NCBI RefSeq assembly: GCF_002259745.1
Contig: NZ_MWWW01000026.1
Span: 1-35,892, forward strand
Source of the DNA: Bifidobacterium myosotis
Lineage (GTDB): Bacteria > Actinomycetota > Actinomycetes > Actinomycetales > Bifidobacteriaceae
DNA length: 35,892 bases
Reading direction: 5' to 3'
The notes beneath the pieces are model-generated. The model made no database searches. It was not told where the DNA came from and worked only from the letters and a program-made list of their open reading frames with translations. The first letter of the stretch is position 1, and each line of letters opens with the position of its first letter. Made by a program: the position numbers and the translations under genes. Positions 1-8,818 of the stretch are shown in pieces.

Positions 1-458
1 GGCGAGGGCGCCGACGCCCTGAGCCGGCCGGCGACCCTGCGGGCGATCTGGCCGGCGGTCCTCCACGCCACGTGCAGGAACCCGCTCACGGTCTTCTGGT
101 TGGCGACGGTCATCAGCCACGCGCACTCCGCCTCGAAGTCCCGCGTGAACCGGCTTCCCGGCTCCGCCCACGGCACGGACGCGACCACCACGCCGCACTT
201 CGGGCAGTCCACCCTGGGCATCATGGCGACCAGTTCGACCCGCCAGCATCCGAAATCCTGATGGCGCCATCGGCGCACGCCGCCGCCACGGTCATAGCCA
301 CGACGCTTCCGCCCGCACCTCGAGCACCTGAGCATGCCCGCACGCGGACGCACCCGCACCTCGAGCACGGGTTCGGGGCGCATGGGACCATCGACGATGC
401 AGACGTTCTCGACGACCATGCCTTTGACGTTGAGGAGCTGTTTGAATATGCTGTTCAT
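1..458 (-). CDS. ISL3-family transposase, N-terminal 152 residues (runs off the window)
   Basis: Reading leftwards from the ATG at 458 gives an open frame to the window edge beginning MNSIFKQLLNVKGMVVENV. Residues 45-48 (CSRC) and 85-88 (CPKC) form the paired-cysteine zinc-binding head typical of ISL3-family (IS204/IS1001/IS1165) transposases. The stretch from about residue 115 (WLMTVANQKTVSGFLHVAW) fits the helix-turn-helix region that follows it in this family. The DDE catalytic domain would lie outside the window. The gene points away from the truncated peptide transporter at 582. I see no frameshift in the visible part, so the element may be intact. Family assignment is from recognition, not a search. 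Confidence 0.85.
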   Translation of the reverse strand, partial: MNSIFKQLLNVKGMVVENVCIVDGPMRPEPVLEVRVRPRAGMLRCSRCGRKRRGYDRGGGVRRWRHQDFGCWRVELVAMMPRVDCPKCGVVVASVPWAEPGSRFTRDFEAECAWLMTVANQKTVSGFLHVAWRTAGQIARRVAGRLRASAPS

Positions 459-558
459 CAGGCGCTTTTCGGTTGTGTTTTTCTTGGTCGATGAACATCC
501 TAACCAAAAAGCGCTCTTCTCTTACCGGTTCAACGCCTCACCGGCAAACAACCACCCA
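1..558 (-). mobile_element. Right-hand part of an ISL3-like insertion sequence
   Basis: The transposase start is followed outward by about 100 bp with no gene, and then by sequence that reads in frame into a POT transporter missing its first membrane segment. The outer boundary near 558 is inferred from where transporter-like reading (APYLYTPWTKGLGF) resumes. Read inward, the sequence there starts GGGTGGTTGTTTGCC, a candidate terminal inverted repeat. The other end is outside the window, so neither the inverted repeat nor the target duplication can be confirmed. Confidence 0.5.
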
Positions 559-581
559 CGAAAACAGCAATAGCGCCCTAT

Positions 582-1934
582 TTGTACACGCCATGGACCA
601 AGGGTCTGGGCTTCACGCAGGGCGAGGCTGCCCAGCTGATTGCCGCGACCGGTGCCATCAATTCGATGTTCGGCATTGTCGGCTCCTGGCTTGCCGACCG
701 TGTGTTCGGCGCCCGCAAGGCGCTGGTCATCGGCAACATCGTCAAGGGTCTGTCCTGCGCGATTCTCGCCCTTCCGGCGTTCTCGCTGAGCCAGGGCCGT
801 GTGTTCGCCATCGTCGGTATGATCCTGATCAACCTGCCGATCATGGGCGCGTCGAACTACTCGTTGACGGGCCTGCTGTTCCACCGCAAGGACGGCCGTC
901 GTGACGGCGCCTACGCCATGCATAACATCGCGAACAGCATCGCCGGCTTCATCACCCCTGTGATCGCCGCGCAGCTGGGTCTGGTCAACTACCACTGGGG
1001 CTTCCTCATCGGCGCCATCGCCGCCTTCCTGTATGCGGCCGCCATCGGACTGCCCGGCAAGGCGTTCTTCGGTTCCCTCGGCTCCAAGCCGTCCCGCCCG
1101 CTGAGCGAAGCGGAGAAGAAGAAGTTCAGCCTGATCGCCCTCGCCGTTGTTGCGGTTCTTGCTGCTGCGATCGGCATCGCGGTCGGTACCGGCAAGGCCA
1201 CCATCGGCACGTTCGCCAGCACCGTCAGCTCCTTCACCTTCCTGGTCGCCATCGGCTTCTTCGTGGTCATCTGGCGTTCCAAGCGCATCAAGGGCACTGA
1301 GCGTCGTCGCCTTGGTGCGGTGACTCCGATCATTCTGATGCAGATTGTGATCGGCGTGGACTACCAGCTGCAGGGCACCACGTTGCTGATGTTCCTCGAC
1401 CAGCGCATCAACCGCAACTTCTTCGGCATTGAGATCGCCCCCGGCTCGTTCAACACGATCGTGGCTATCGTGGCCCTGCTCGCTGGCGTCTTCTACAGCT
1501 GGCTGTGGGCCACCAAGATCGGCGCCAAGTGGAAGTCCATCGACCGCCTGTGGTTCGGTTTCGCCTTCTCCGGCATCTCGAACCTGCTGCTCATCGTGCC
1601 GACCGTCGTGCTCTTCCCGGGCACCGCGAAGTACTCGGTCATCTTCATCCTGATCTACTACATCGTCGGCAACTTCGGTGGCTTCCCGTACGGCGTCGCC
1701 GCCACCTCGATGATTGCCGCCGCGGCTCCGAAGTCCTACGAGACGCAGATGCAGACCGGCTTCACGTTGTCCGCCGCCATCGGCACTGCCATCTCGCTGA
1801 TCATTTTCGGCAAGCTTCAGACGCTCGATATGCAGCTGCCGATGTTCTGGATCATCGCCATTTTCGAGATCGCCGTCTCCGTGCTGATCTTCCTGTTCCG
1901 CAACAAGATTCAGGCGGCCATCTTGGCCGAGTGA
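582..1934 (+). CDS. POT/PTR-family proton-coupled peptide transporter, 5'-truncated
   Basis: The 450-residue product is a hydrophobic MFS protein whose GSWLADRVFGARKAL stretch (residues 35-48) is the loop 2-3 signature of POT (PTR2/DtpT-like) di/tripeptide symporters. Family members are about 500 residues long and begin with a helix carrying the ExxER(F)xYY motif needed for proton coupling. Here the similarity starts only at about LYTPWTKGLGF, after that motif would have passed. The frame is open back to 504 but the upstream residues look unrelated and lie in the insertion sequence. The TTG at 582 is only a formal start with no good ribosome site. The rest, through the C-terminal helices, is intact. 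It was probably a peptide importer serving the peptidases downstream, now likely inactive. Confidence 0.82.
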   Translation: MYTPWTKGLGFTQGEAAQLIAATGAINSMFGIVGSWLADRVFGARKALVIGNIVKGLSCAILALPAFSLSQGRVFAIVGMILINLPIMGASNYSLTGLLFHRKDGRRDGAYAMHNIANSIAGFITPVIAAQLGLVNYHWGFLIGAIAAFLYAAAIGLPGKAFFGSLGSKPSRPLSEAEKKKFSLIALAVVAVLAAAIGIAVGTGKATIGTFASTVSSFTFLVAIGFFVVIWRSKRIKGTERRRLGAVTPIILMQIVIGVDYQLQGTTLLMFLDQRINRNFFGIEIAPGSFNTIVAIVALLAGVFYSWLWATKIGAKWKSIDRLWFGFAFSGISNLLLIVPTVVLFPGTAKYSVIFILIYYIVGNFGGFPYGVAATSMIAAAAPKSYETQMQTGFTLSAAIGTAISLIIFGKLQTLDMQLPMFWIIAIFEIAVSVLIFLFRNKIQAAILAE

Positions 1935-1947
1935 GCCGAGTCTTGAG

Positions 1948-2003
1948 GCTGACCCGCCGACCGGTTTGCCGGTAGTTCCCATGGCGGCCGGTTGCCGGCC
2001 AAG
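1948..2003. other. GC-rich inverted repeats after the POT gene
   Basis: Two small stem-loops follow the stop: ACCGG/CCGGT around TTTG, and GGCCGG/CCGGCC. There is no T-run, so a terminator role is uncertain. Confidence 0.3.
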
Positions 2004-2124
2004 GTACGTACAGGTCTATACCTGAACGTCGAGTTCTCCACCTTGGCCCGCAGCCGGCCGCCCTATTATTTTCAGCATCATCCTTGAAGCCGCCAACGGC
2101 TGGTTGACGTACGAAGGAGTCGTC

Positions 2125-3249
2125 ATGAACACAACAACAGCAGCGCGGACAACGGTGTCCGACAGTAACGAATCCGATGGCCCTGTGAACGATGGCCATG
2201 AGATCGAACCAATCTCCGTCACCCTGATCGACGAGAACCATCTTGAGGTGCTCTGGCCCGCTGACATGGTCAACGCGGACCGCATCGATGTCTACCACCT
2301 CAACTTCCGCGGGGCGCCGATGCCGCTGTTCGTCTGGGACGACAGCATGGAATGGCAGAGCGGCACGTTGTATCAGAAGGAGATTCGCCGCACCACCGTA
2401 AGCCCCATCCGCCCGATGCGCGTCAAGGATTTCGATGACATCACCATCGGTTTCAGCGCGCCCCTGGCCGCCGCCGACGGACGACCGGTGACCGGCAAGA
2501 CCTACCATGCCCAGTACCACCCGTACTACACGCATTTCCAGCGCACCGCATCCGGCATTCTCATCAAATCCGGCAACGATACCTCGCAGGAGGCTCGCGA
2601 CAAGGCGGCCGAGATGGTCGATATCCTGCTGGCCAAGCTGCCTGAGGAGGCCAAGGTGATGACCAACTTCGGCGTCACCCTGAGTGTCTACGGACCTCAC
2701 GAGGACGCCTTCGACGTGCCCGAACACCGCATGGGATACAAGGTCGCGCCCTATGCGGTCGCCGGCTACGGCGCCTGCGAGGGCAATCCCGCGGCATCGA
2801 TCGCCGAGACGAACGTGCTGCGTGTGCTTGACGGGCCGATCACGACCAAATACCGCCACGAATCAATCCTCGCCCACGAGTTCGCGCACGGCATCCACCT
2901 CATCGGCCTGAAGTTCGCACACGGGGGAGAGCGGTACCGCCGCTTCGGCGAGCTCTATCGCCGAAGCAAGGAAGCCGGACTGTGGCCGGGCACCTACGCC
3001 ATCAGCAACCACGAGGAGTTCTTCGCCACGCTCACCACCATCTGGTTCGACGTGATGGAGGAGAGCCCGGACGGCTCTTGGGAGGTGCGTGGCCCGGTGA
3101 ACACCCGCGAGGAGCTGAAGCGGTATGACCCGGAAGCCTACGAGTTCATGGCCGAGATCTACCCCGAGACCCATTTCCCCGAACCGTGGGCGCACGGGCT
3201 CGACCGGTTCGACATCGACGGCACGCCGAAGGACGGTGCCGGCAAGTAG
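2125..3249 (+). CDS. Putative gluzincin-type zinc metallopeptidase (HEFAH), cytoplasmic
   Basis: A 374-residue protein with the zinc-metallopeptidase motif HEFAH at 251-255, and a downstream NHEEFFATLTTIWF at 295-308 whose Glu298 is a good candidate third zinc ligand. That spacing resembles the anthrax-lethal-factor-like (M34/ATLF) group of gluzincins. There is no signal peptide or membrane helix, so it should act in the cytoplasm. The first 170 residues match nothing I recognise. I chose ATG 2125 over the in-frame TTG at 2104 because GAAGGAG (2113-2119) sits 5 nt before it. It lies between a peptide transporter and two Xaa-Pro aminopeptidases in the same direction, which suggests peptide breakdown. 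The substrate is unknown. Confidence 0.72.
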   Translation: MNTTTAARTTVSDSNESDGPVNDGHEIEPISVTLIDENHLEVLWPADMVNADRIDVYHLNFRGAPMPLFVWDDSMEWQSGTLYQKEIRRTTVSPIRPMRVKDFDDITIGFSAPLAAADGRPVTGKTYHAQYHPYYTHFQRTASGILIKSGNDTSQEARDKAAEMVDILLAKLPEEAKVMTNFGVTLSVYGPHEDAFDVPEHRMGYKVAPYAVAGYGACEGNPAASIAETNVLRVLDGPITTKYRHESILAHEFAHGIHLIGLKFAHGGERYRRFGELYRRSKEAGLWPGTYAISNHEEFFATLTTIWFDVMEESPDGSWEVRGPVNTREELKRYDPEAYEFMAEIYPETHFPEPWAHGLDRFDIDGTPKDGAGK

Positions 3250-3347
3250 ATCAAGGCATGCCGTGCGCGCGATTCTGCGTCGGAGACATACCAGAGCGTG
3301 TCGGTCGAATCTTCGGCCGGCCTGATCACAAGCAGAAGGGACACCAT

Positions 3348-4967
3348 ATGACAAGTCAGGAAAGCAGCGCCGAGATGCTGTCGGTTTTACGGGCCGCCGC
3401 GGCAGGTAACGCGACCGAACCCGAACGGGGGAAGCGGGCCGGCGGCCTGCGCATCAAGGGCGCCGGATTCGAGAGCGAAATCGGCGAGCACTGGGGCGAA
3501 AGCCCTCGCGAGGAGGTGCGTCGCAGTCCGCTGGCCGATGACGCCGCCAAGCACCGCGACGATTTCGCCGCGAGCCTGCCGGGGGAGCGGCTGGTGATTC
3601 CGGCCGGTGCCATCCGCTTCCGTACCAACGACGTGACCTATAACTTCCGCGTCAGCACGCCGTTCGCACACCTGACCGGGCTCGGCGGTGACATCGAGCC
3701 CGGTCCGGTGCTCGTCATCGACCCGGTCGTGCGCGAGGACGGCACCGTGGGCCACCGCGACACGCTGTACGTCGCCCCACCGATCGGACACGACGACAGA
3801 CGCTTCTACGCGGACGCCATGCACGGCGAGTTCTGGGTGGGTCCCGCGCCCACGTTGGCCGACTTCGAGACGATGACGGGCATCGAAACCCGTAACATCG
3901 CGGAGCTCAATGAGGCGGTCGCCCGCAACGCTGGGGCCGACGGTCTGCGCGTGCGCGTGTTCCGCGGTGCCGACCCGGCGGTCGAGTCACTGGTGGATGC
4001 GGTGCGCGAGGAATCCGGACTTGGCGGCAAGGCTGCGAACCTGCCGCTCGATCTGGTGCTCGAGGAGCGCGAGGACGAGCTGCGCATCATCAAGACGCCG
4101 GCGGAAATCGAGCAGATTCGTCAAGCCATCCGCGCCACCGAACGCGGTTTCGAACGCGTCGCCGACATCATTTCGCTCGCGCCCAAGGTCAAGCGCGGTG
4201 AACGACTCATCGAAGGCGTGTTCACAGGCTCCTGCCGCATGGAGGGCAACGACGTTTCCTTCGAGACCGTGGTCGGTTCCGGCCGTCGCTCCACGTTCCT
4301 GCACTACATGATCAACGACCATCCGGTGTCCGACGGCGACGTGGTGGTGCTCGACGCCGGTGCCGAATCGCAGTACCTGTACGCGGCCGACGTGACCCGC
4401 ACCCTGCCGGTGAACGGGCACTATTCGCCGGCCCAGCGCCGCGTGGCGCAGGCCGTGCTCGACGCTTCCAACGCGGCCATTGCCGCCGCCAACAAGCCGG
4501 GTGCCCGCTATCGCGACCTCATGGCGGCGGCCATGGCATCCGTGGCCCATTCGCTGGAGGATATGGGCATCCTGCCGGTCAGCGTCGAGGAATCCCTGAA
4601 GCCCGACGGCCAGCAGCACTGTCGTTGGCTGTACCACGGCACCGGCCACCACCTCGGACTCGACTGCCACGATGCCCAGCATGCGCGCGACGAATACTAT
4701 CCGGACGCCGAACTCAAGCCCGGCATGGTCTTCACGATGGAACCCGGACTGTACTTCCACGACAACGACCTGCTCGTGCCCGAGGAGTACCGCGGCATCG
4801 GGGTACGCCTTGAGGACGACCTGCTCGTCACCGACAGCGGCGAGGTCGTGATTCTGAGCGATGGCGTGCCGCGCAGCCCCGAAGGCATCGAGGCATGGAT
4901 GGCCATGCACAGCCCGGACCGTTACATCGCCGACCTGACCGGATACGACCCGTCCCTGGCCAACTGA
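3348..4967 (+). CDS. Xaa-Pro aminopeptidase, M24B family (paralog 1)
   Basis: A 539-residue enzyme expected to remove N-terminal residues preceding proline. It has an AMP_N-type N-terminal domain (about 60-245) and a pita-bread M24 catalytic domain (about 250-520). All five dinuclear-metal ligands are visible: Asp336 (LDAG), Asp348 (ADVTR), His434 (GTGHHLG), Glu465 (MEPG) and Glu489 (RLED). The accessory active-site histidines of E. coli PepP also have counterparts at His319 (LHY), His430 and His441. The start ATG 3348 follows AGAAGGGA. The frame is open further upstream, but that part does not look like the family. A close paralog follows at 5201. Confidence 0.9.
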   Translation: MTSQESSAEMLSVLRAAAAGNATEPERGKRAGGLRIKGAGFESEIGEHWGESPREEVRRSPLADDAAKHRDDFAASLPGERLVIPAGAIRFRTNDVTYNFRVSTPFAHLTGLGGDIEPGPVLVIDPVVREDGTVGHRDTLYVAPPIGHDDRRFYADAMHGEFWVGPAPTLADFETMTGIETRNIAELNEAVARNAGADGLRVRVFRGADPAVESLVDAVREESGLGGKAANLPLDLVLEEREDELRIIKTPAEIEQIRQAIRATERGFERVADIISLAPKVKRGERLIEGVFTGSCRMEGNDVSFETVVGSGRRSTFLHYMINDHPVSDGDVVVLDAGAESQYLYAADVTRTLPVNGHYSPAQRRVAQAVLDASNAAIAAANKPGARYRDLMAAAMASVAHSLEDMGILPVSVEESLKPDGQQHCRWLYHGTGHHLGLDCHDAQHARDEYYPDAELKPGMVFTMEPGLYFHDNDLLVPEEYRGIGVRLEDDLLVTDSGEVVILSDGVPRSPEGIEAWMAMHSPDRYIADLTGYDPSLAN

Positions 4968-4973
4968 TACTGG

Positions 4974-5040
4974 GCTGTGCCGCGAAGGCTCCCCTCTTTA
5001 AGGGGAGCTGTCAGTGAAGCTGACTGAGGGGAGTCTCCCC
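4974..5040. repeat. REP/BIME-like palindromic repeat, copy 1
   Basis: After the first M24 stop lies GCTCCCCT-CTTTA-AGGGGAGC (4988-5008), then GTCAG-TGAAG-CTGAC and GAGGGGAGTC. Close relatives sit at 6902-7025 and 30460-30632, all just after stop codons, so this is a dispersed repeat family in this genome. It may also stop transcription or stabilise mRNA 3' ends. Confidence 0.75.
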
Positions 5041-5200
5041 GCAATCCATGCGGCAACGAACCGTGCAACATAACTGAATCAAGGAACAACGAAATTGCAG
5101 TGGTCCCCTGCCGGAAGTACCGGTGCACCGGCCGCACACATCACGTATGCGCCAGTGCACCGGAAGCGCGGGGGACGATACCGCCGAAAGGACATAATCC

Positions 5201-6823
5201 ATGGGCAACGAACCGCAATACGACGCCGAAACGCTCGCGCGCCTCAACGCCTTGGCCGCCGACAACGACCTCAAGCCGCAAGCCGGACGCCGAGGGGGCG
5301 GCCTGGCGCTGAAGGGCAAGGGCTTCGAGGACATCATCTTCAAGCACTGGGGGGCGAACCCGAACAAGAAGGTCTTCACACGCAGTCCCTTCGCCGACGA
5401 TGCCGCCAAGCACCGCGCCGAACTCGTCTCCAAACTGCCCGGCGAACGCCTCGTCATCCCGGCCGGCACCGTACGCCATCGCACCTGGGACATCGACTTC
5501 CTGTTCCGCACCGGCACCGCGTACGCACATCTGACCGGTCTCGGCCGCGACCTCGAGGCGGACTCCGCGCTGGTCATCGACCCCGTACTCAACGAGGACG
5601 GCACCGCCGGATACCATGCCACGATTTATCTGGAGCCGGCCATCGACCGCTCCAACCCGCGCTTCTTCTCCGACTCCAAGCACGGCGAGTTCTGGGTGGG
5701 TCCGCGCCCGATGCCCGAGGACTTCCACATCATGACCGGCCTCGACATCAAGGATCGCACCGAGCTTGAGGACGCCCTGCGCGCCGGAGCCGGCCCGGAC
5801 GGCATTCACATCCGCGTGCTGCGCGGCTACGACCCGAGCATCGACGCCTTGGTGGACAAGGTGCGCGAGGAGTCCGGGCTGGGCGACGCCGCGGCCAACC
5901 GAGGTGTGGACGCCGTGCTCGAGCAGAGCGAGGACGAATGCCGCATCATCAAGACGCCGCGCGAGGTGGCCGAGATCCAGAAGGCCGTCGAGGCCACGCA
6001 GCGCGGTTTCGACCGCGTGGCGGACATCCTGCCCATCGCCCGTCAGGTCAAGCGCGGCGAGCGTCTGCTCGAGGCCACGTTCACCCACTCCTGCCGGTAC
6101 GAGGGCAACTACATCTCCTTCGAAACGAACGCCGCCTCCGGCCCACGCGCCACCATCCTCGACTACCATGCCAACGACCACGCGCTCAAGGACGGCGAGC
6201 TGTTCCTGCTCGACGCCGGCATCGAACTTGATTCGCTGTACAGCGCCGACATCACGCGCACGTTCCCCGTGAACGGCAAGTTCTCCAAGGCCCAGCGTGA
6301 GATCTACCAGGCCGTGCTCGACTCGGCCGACGCGGCCATCGAGGCCGCCAACAAACCGGGCGCCGTCTACCACGACATGATGGATGCGGTAATGGTCTCC
6401 ATCGCGCACTCGCTCGAGAAGCTCGGCATCCTGCCGGTCAGCGCCGAAGAGGCCCTGAAGCCCGACGGCCATCAGTACCAGCGCTGGCTGTACCACGGCA
6501 CCGGACACCACCTCGGCCTCGACTGCCATGACGCCTACCGCTCGCGCAACGAGTTCTACCCGGACGCGCCGCTCAAGCCCGGCATGGTGTTCACGCTCGA
6601 GCCGGGACTGTACTTCGACGCCGCCGACGAGCTGGTGCCCGAGGAATACCGCGGCATCGGCGCGCGCATCGAGGACGACCTGCGGGTCGACGAGAACGGC
6701 CGCACCGTGCTCATGACCACGTTCGCCCGCACGCCCGACGAGATCGAGGCGTGGCTCGCTGCCCACGGCCCTGAGGACTACATCCAGAGCTTCCTCGACC
6801 ACGAGGCCGCCTGTGCCGAGTGA
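5201..6823 (+). CDS. Xaa-Pro aminopeptidase-like protein, M24B family (paralog 2)
   Basis: A 540-residue protein clearly homologous along its whole length to the preceding gene, probably a tandem duplication that has since diverged. The five metal ligands are kept: Asp338, Asp350, His436, Glu467 and Glu491. One difference stands out. The position of E. coli PepP His243 (ILHY context, conserved as LHY in paralog 1) reads ILDY here, with Asp321. This suggests changed specificity or reduced Xaa-Pro activity. The start ATG 5201 is preceded by GAAAGGA. Repeats separate it from the neighbours on both sides, so it may be transcribed separately. Confidence 0.88.
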   Translation: MGNEPQYDAETLARLNALAADNDLKPQAGRRGGGLALKGKGFEDIIFKHWGANPNKKVFTRSPFADDAAKHRAELVSKLPGERLVIPAGTVRHRTWDIDFLFRTGTAYAHLTGLGRDLEADSALVIDPVLNEDGTAGYHATIYLEPAIDRSNPRFFSDSKHGEFWVGPRPMPEDFHIMTGLDIKDRTELEDALRAGAGPDGIHIRVLRGYDPSIDALVDKVREESGLGDAAANRGVDAVLEQSEDECRIIKTPREVAEIQKAVEATQRGFDRVADILPIARQVKRGERLLEATFTHSCRYEGNYISFETNAASGPRATILDYHANDHALKDGELFLLDAGIELDSLYSADITRTFPVNGKFSKAQREIYQAVLDSADAAIEAANKPGAVYHDMMDAVMVSIAHSLEKLGILPVSAEEALKPDGHQYQRWLYHGTGHHLGLDCHDAYRSRNEFYPDAPLKPGMVFTLEPGLYFDAADELVPEEYRGIGARIEDDLRVDENGRTVLMTTFARTPDEIEAWLAAHGPEDYIQSFLDHEAACAE

Positions 6824-6901
6824 CCTCTTTAGCGGTGCCTTTCTTTGAGAGGCGAACCGTGAGGTGGACAGTCCGGTGGACTGTCCGTAGGTGAGGTGAG
6901 C

Positions 6902-7025
6902 GGCTGTGCCGCGAAGGCTTCTCTCTTTGAGGGGAGCTGCCAGCGAAGCTGGCTGAGGGGGAGTCCCCGAACGTGAGCACTTACTCAGTCGGCTTCGCCG
7001 CCAGCTCTCTTTATCGAGGGGAGCT
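6902..7025. repeat. REP/BIME-like repeats, inverted pair (copies 2 and 3)
   Basis: A forward copy (6902-6968, containing GAGGGGAGCTGCCAGCGAAG) is followed by a copy in the opposite direction (about 6984-7025, containing CTCAGTCGGCTTCGCCGCCA). Facing copies are typical of BIME-type elements and can form a long stem between the peptidase and OppA-like genes. Confidence 0.7.
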
Positions 7026-7147
7026 ACTTTTCCTTTCACTCCAAATAATCAGACAAACCGGTCATCCGTAATACACTGGTCCTACCATGCGGCACCAATG
7101 ACGGTTCCGCACCGTTTTCTCCCCACGGAATCGTTCGCGATTCCCCA

Positions 7148-7171
7148 CTTGACGACAATCTTGACGACAAT
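7148..7171 (+). repeat. 12-bp perfect tandem repeat in the leader of the OppA-like gene
   Basis: CTTGACGACAAT occurs twice with no gap, ending 2 nt before the AGGAGG ribosome site (7174-7179). It could be a regulator site, or simple slippage. Confidence 0.6.
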
Positions 7172-7186
7172 GCAGGAGGTACTGAT

Positions 7187-8818
7187 ATGCATGCAATGAA
7201 GAGGGCCGTGGCGGCCATCGCGGCGGCGTGCGCACTGGCCATGGGATTGGCCGGCTGCGGCACGAAGCAGAACGGCACATCATCCGAGCAGGGCCAGATC
7301 ATCACGGTCGGCAGCAAGGAGCCCACCAACCCGCTCACCCCCGGGCAGACGCTCGACGGCAACGCCGGTCAGATCATCAACACGCTGTATGCGGGACTGG
7401 TCAGCTACAACGCCGACGGCAGTACGCGCAACGAAGTCGCCAAGGAGATCAAGACCAACGACGATTCCACCGAATTCACCATCACCCTGAACGACGGATG
7501 GAAGTTCACCGATGGCACGGCCGTGACGGCGAAGTCCTTCGCTCGTGCATGGAGCTACGTGGCGAACGTGACCAACGGCCAGTTGGGCGCCTCCTTCTTC
7601 TCCACCATCGAAGGCTATGACGACCTGCAGAAGGACGGCGTGGACGGTGCTGCGCAACTCTCCGGCCTCGAGGTCAAGGACGATTCCACACTGATCGTGC
7701 ACATGTCCCGCCCGGATTCGGTGTTCCCGCTCAAACTCGGGTACTGCGTGTTCTATCCGCTTCCCGACTCCTTCTATCAGGACCCGAAGGGCTACGCCGA
7801 GCACCCCATCGGCAACGGCCCGTACAAGTTCTCGTCGTGGACCCACGGCAGCAGCATCGAGGTCGTCAGGAACCCTGCCTACAACGGTCCCCGCAAGGCC
7901 AAGAACGACGGCATCACCTTCAAGATGTACACCGACACCAACGGCGCCTACGCGGATGTGCAAAGCGGCAACCTCGACATCCTGACCACCCTGCCATCCA
8001 CGGCGCTCGGCTCCTTCCAGAACAACAAGCTGGTCAAGGCGTACAACGAGCCCGGCTCGAGCTTCGTGGCCATGATGTTCCCGGCCAAGAGCAACCACAT
8101 CACGTATGACGAGGAAGGCCGCCTGCGCCGTCAGGCCATCTCCAAGGCCATCGACCGCGAGACCATCGTCGAGAAGATCCTGCACGGCACCGCCACGCCC
8201 GCGACCGACTTCATCGCCCCGCCGATTTCGGGATACAGCAGCACGCTGAAGAACAAGTCGAACATCGAATACGACGCGGCAGAGGCGAAGGCCCTGTGGG
8301 CCAAGGCCGACGAGATCAGCCCGTGGAGCGGCGAGCTGGAGATCGACTACCCGTCCGACGCGCCGGTGAAGGAATGGATTCAGGCCATCGCCAACGGACT
8401 GAAGAACACGCTGGGCATCGAAGTGAAGGTCAACGCCTTCCCGACGAGCAAGGACTACTACACCGCGATGGACGAGCGCAAGCTCGGCGGCATGTACCGC
8501 GGTGGCTGGGCGCCCGACTACCCGTCCGCGGAGAACTACCTTGTGCAGCTGTATTCGTCCGCAGCCGCCGACGGCAAGGGAGGCAACTCCAGCGACTACA
8601 AGAACCCCGACTTCGACGCCGCGATGGACACGGCCGCCGCCTCGTCGTCCGTCGAGGAGGCGAACAAGCACTATCAGGAGGGCGAGGAGTACCTGCTCGA
8701 GGACCTGCCGTCGATTCCGCTGTGGTACACGAACACCGTCGCGGTTTCGACGCCGAATCTGAAGAACGTCGCCTTCGACTTCCAGAGCAATCCGGTGCTG
8801 TACGACATCACGAAGTGA
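7187..8818 (+). CDS. OppA-like peptide-binding lipoprotein (SBP family 5)
   Basis: A 543-residue extracellular solute-binding protein for oligopeptide ABC import. The N-terminus MHAMKRAVAAIAAACALAMG runs into a lipobox LAGC, giving a lipid-anchored Cys24. The following sequence (GSKEPTNPLTPGQTLDGNAG, DGWKFTDGTAVTAKSFARAW, PIGNGPYKFSSW) is typical of family 5 (OppA/MppA) binding proteins and the length is normal. ATG 7187 lies 7 nt after AGGAGG. No permease or ATPase is adjacent, so it must use a transporter encoded elsewhere. Its place after the peptidases supports peptides as ligand. Confidence 0.9.
   Translation: MHAMKRAVAAIAAACALAMGLAGCGTKQNGTSSEQGQIITVGSKEPTNPLTPGQTLDGNAGQIINTLYAGLVSYNADGSTRNEVAKEIKTNDDSTEFTITLNDGWKFTDGTAVTAKSFARAWSYVANVTNGQLGASFFSTIEGYDDLQKDGVDGAAQLSGLEVKDDSTLIVHMSRPDSVFPLKLGYCVFYPLPDSFYQDPKGYAEHPIGNGPYKFSSWTHGSSIEVVRNPAYNGPRKAKNDGITFKMYTDTNGAYADVQSGNLDILTTLPSTALGSFQNNKLVKAYNEPGSSFVAMMFPAKSNHITYDEEGRLRRQAISKAIDRETIVEKILHGTATPATDFIAPPISGYSSTLKNKSNIEYDAAEAKALWAKADEISPWSGELEIDYPSDAPVKEWIQAIANGLKNTLGIEVKVNAFPTSKDYYTAMDERKLGGMYRGGWAPDYPSAENYLVQLYSSAAADGKGGNSSDYKNPDFDAAMDTAAASSSVEEANKHYQEGEEYLLEDLPSIPLWYTNTVAVSTPNLKNVAFDFQSNPVLYDITK

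Larger units (their letters stand above)
6824..7186. other. Intergenic region between the M24 paralog and the OppA-like gene
   Basis: This 363-bp gap has no gene. It holds a perfect hairpin GGACAGTCC-GGT-GGACTGTCC (6866-6886) that may end transcription of the peptidase, a pair of REP-like repeats (6902-7025), a possible -10 TAATAC (7069-7074, no clear -35), and a 12-bp tandem repeat just before the next ribosome site. Confidence 0.6.

Noticed and set aside
5141..7039. 632-residue minus-strand reading frame
   Set aside because: It is antisense to the second M24 peptidase and runs through REP-like repeats at both ends; it is a shadow.
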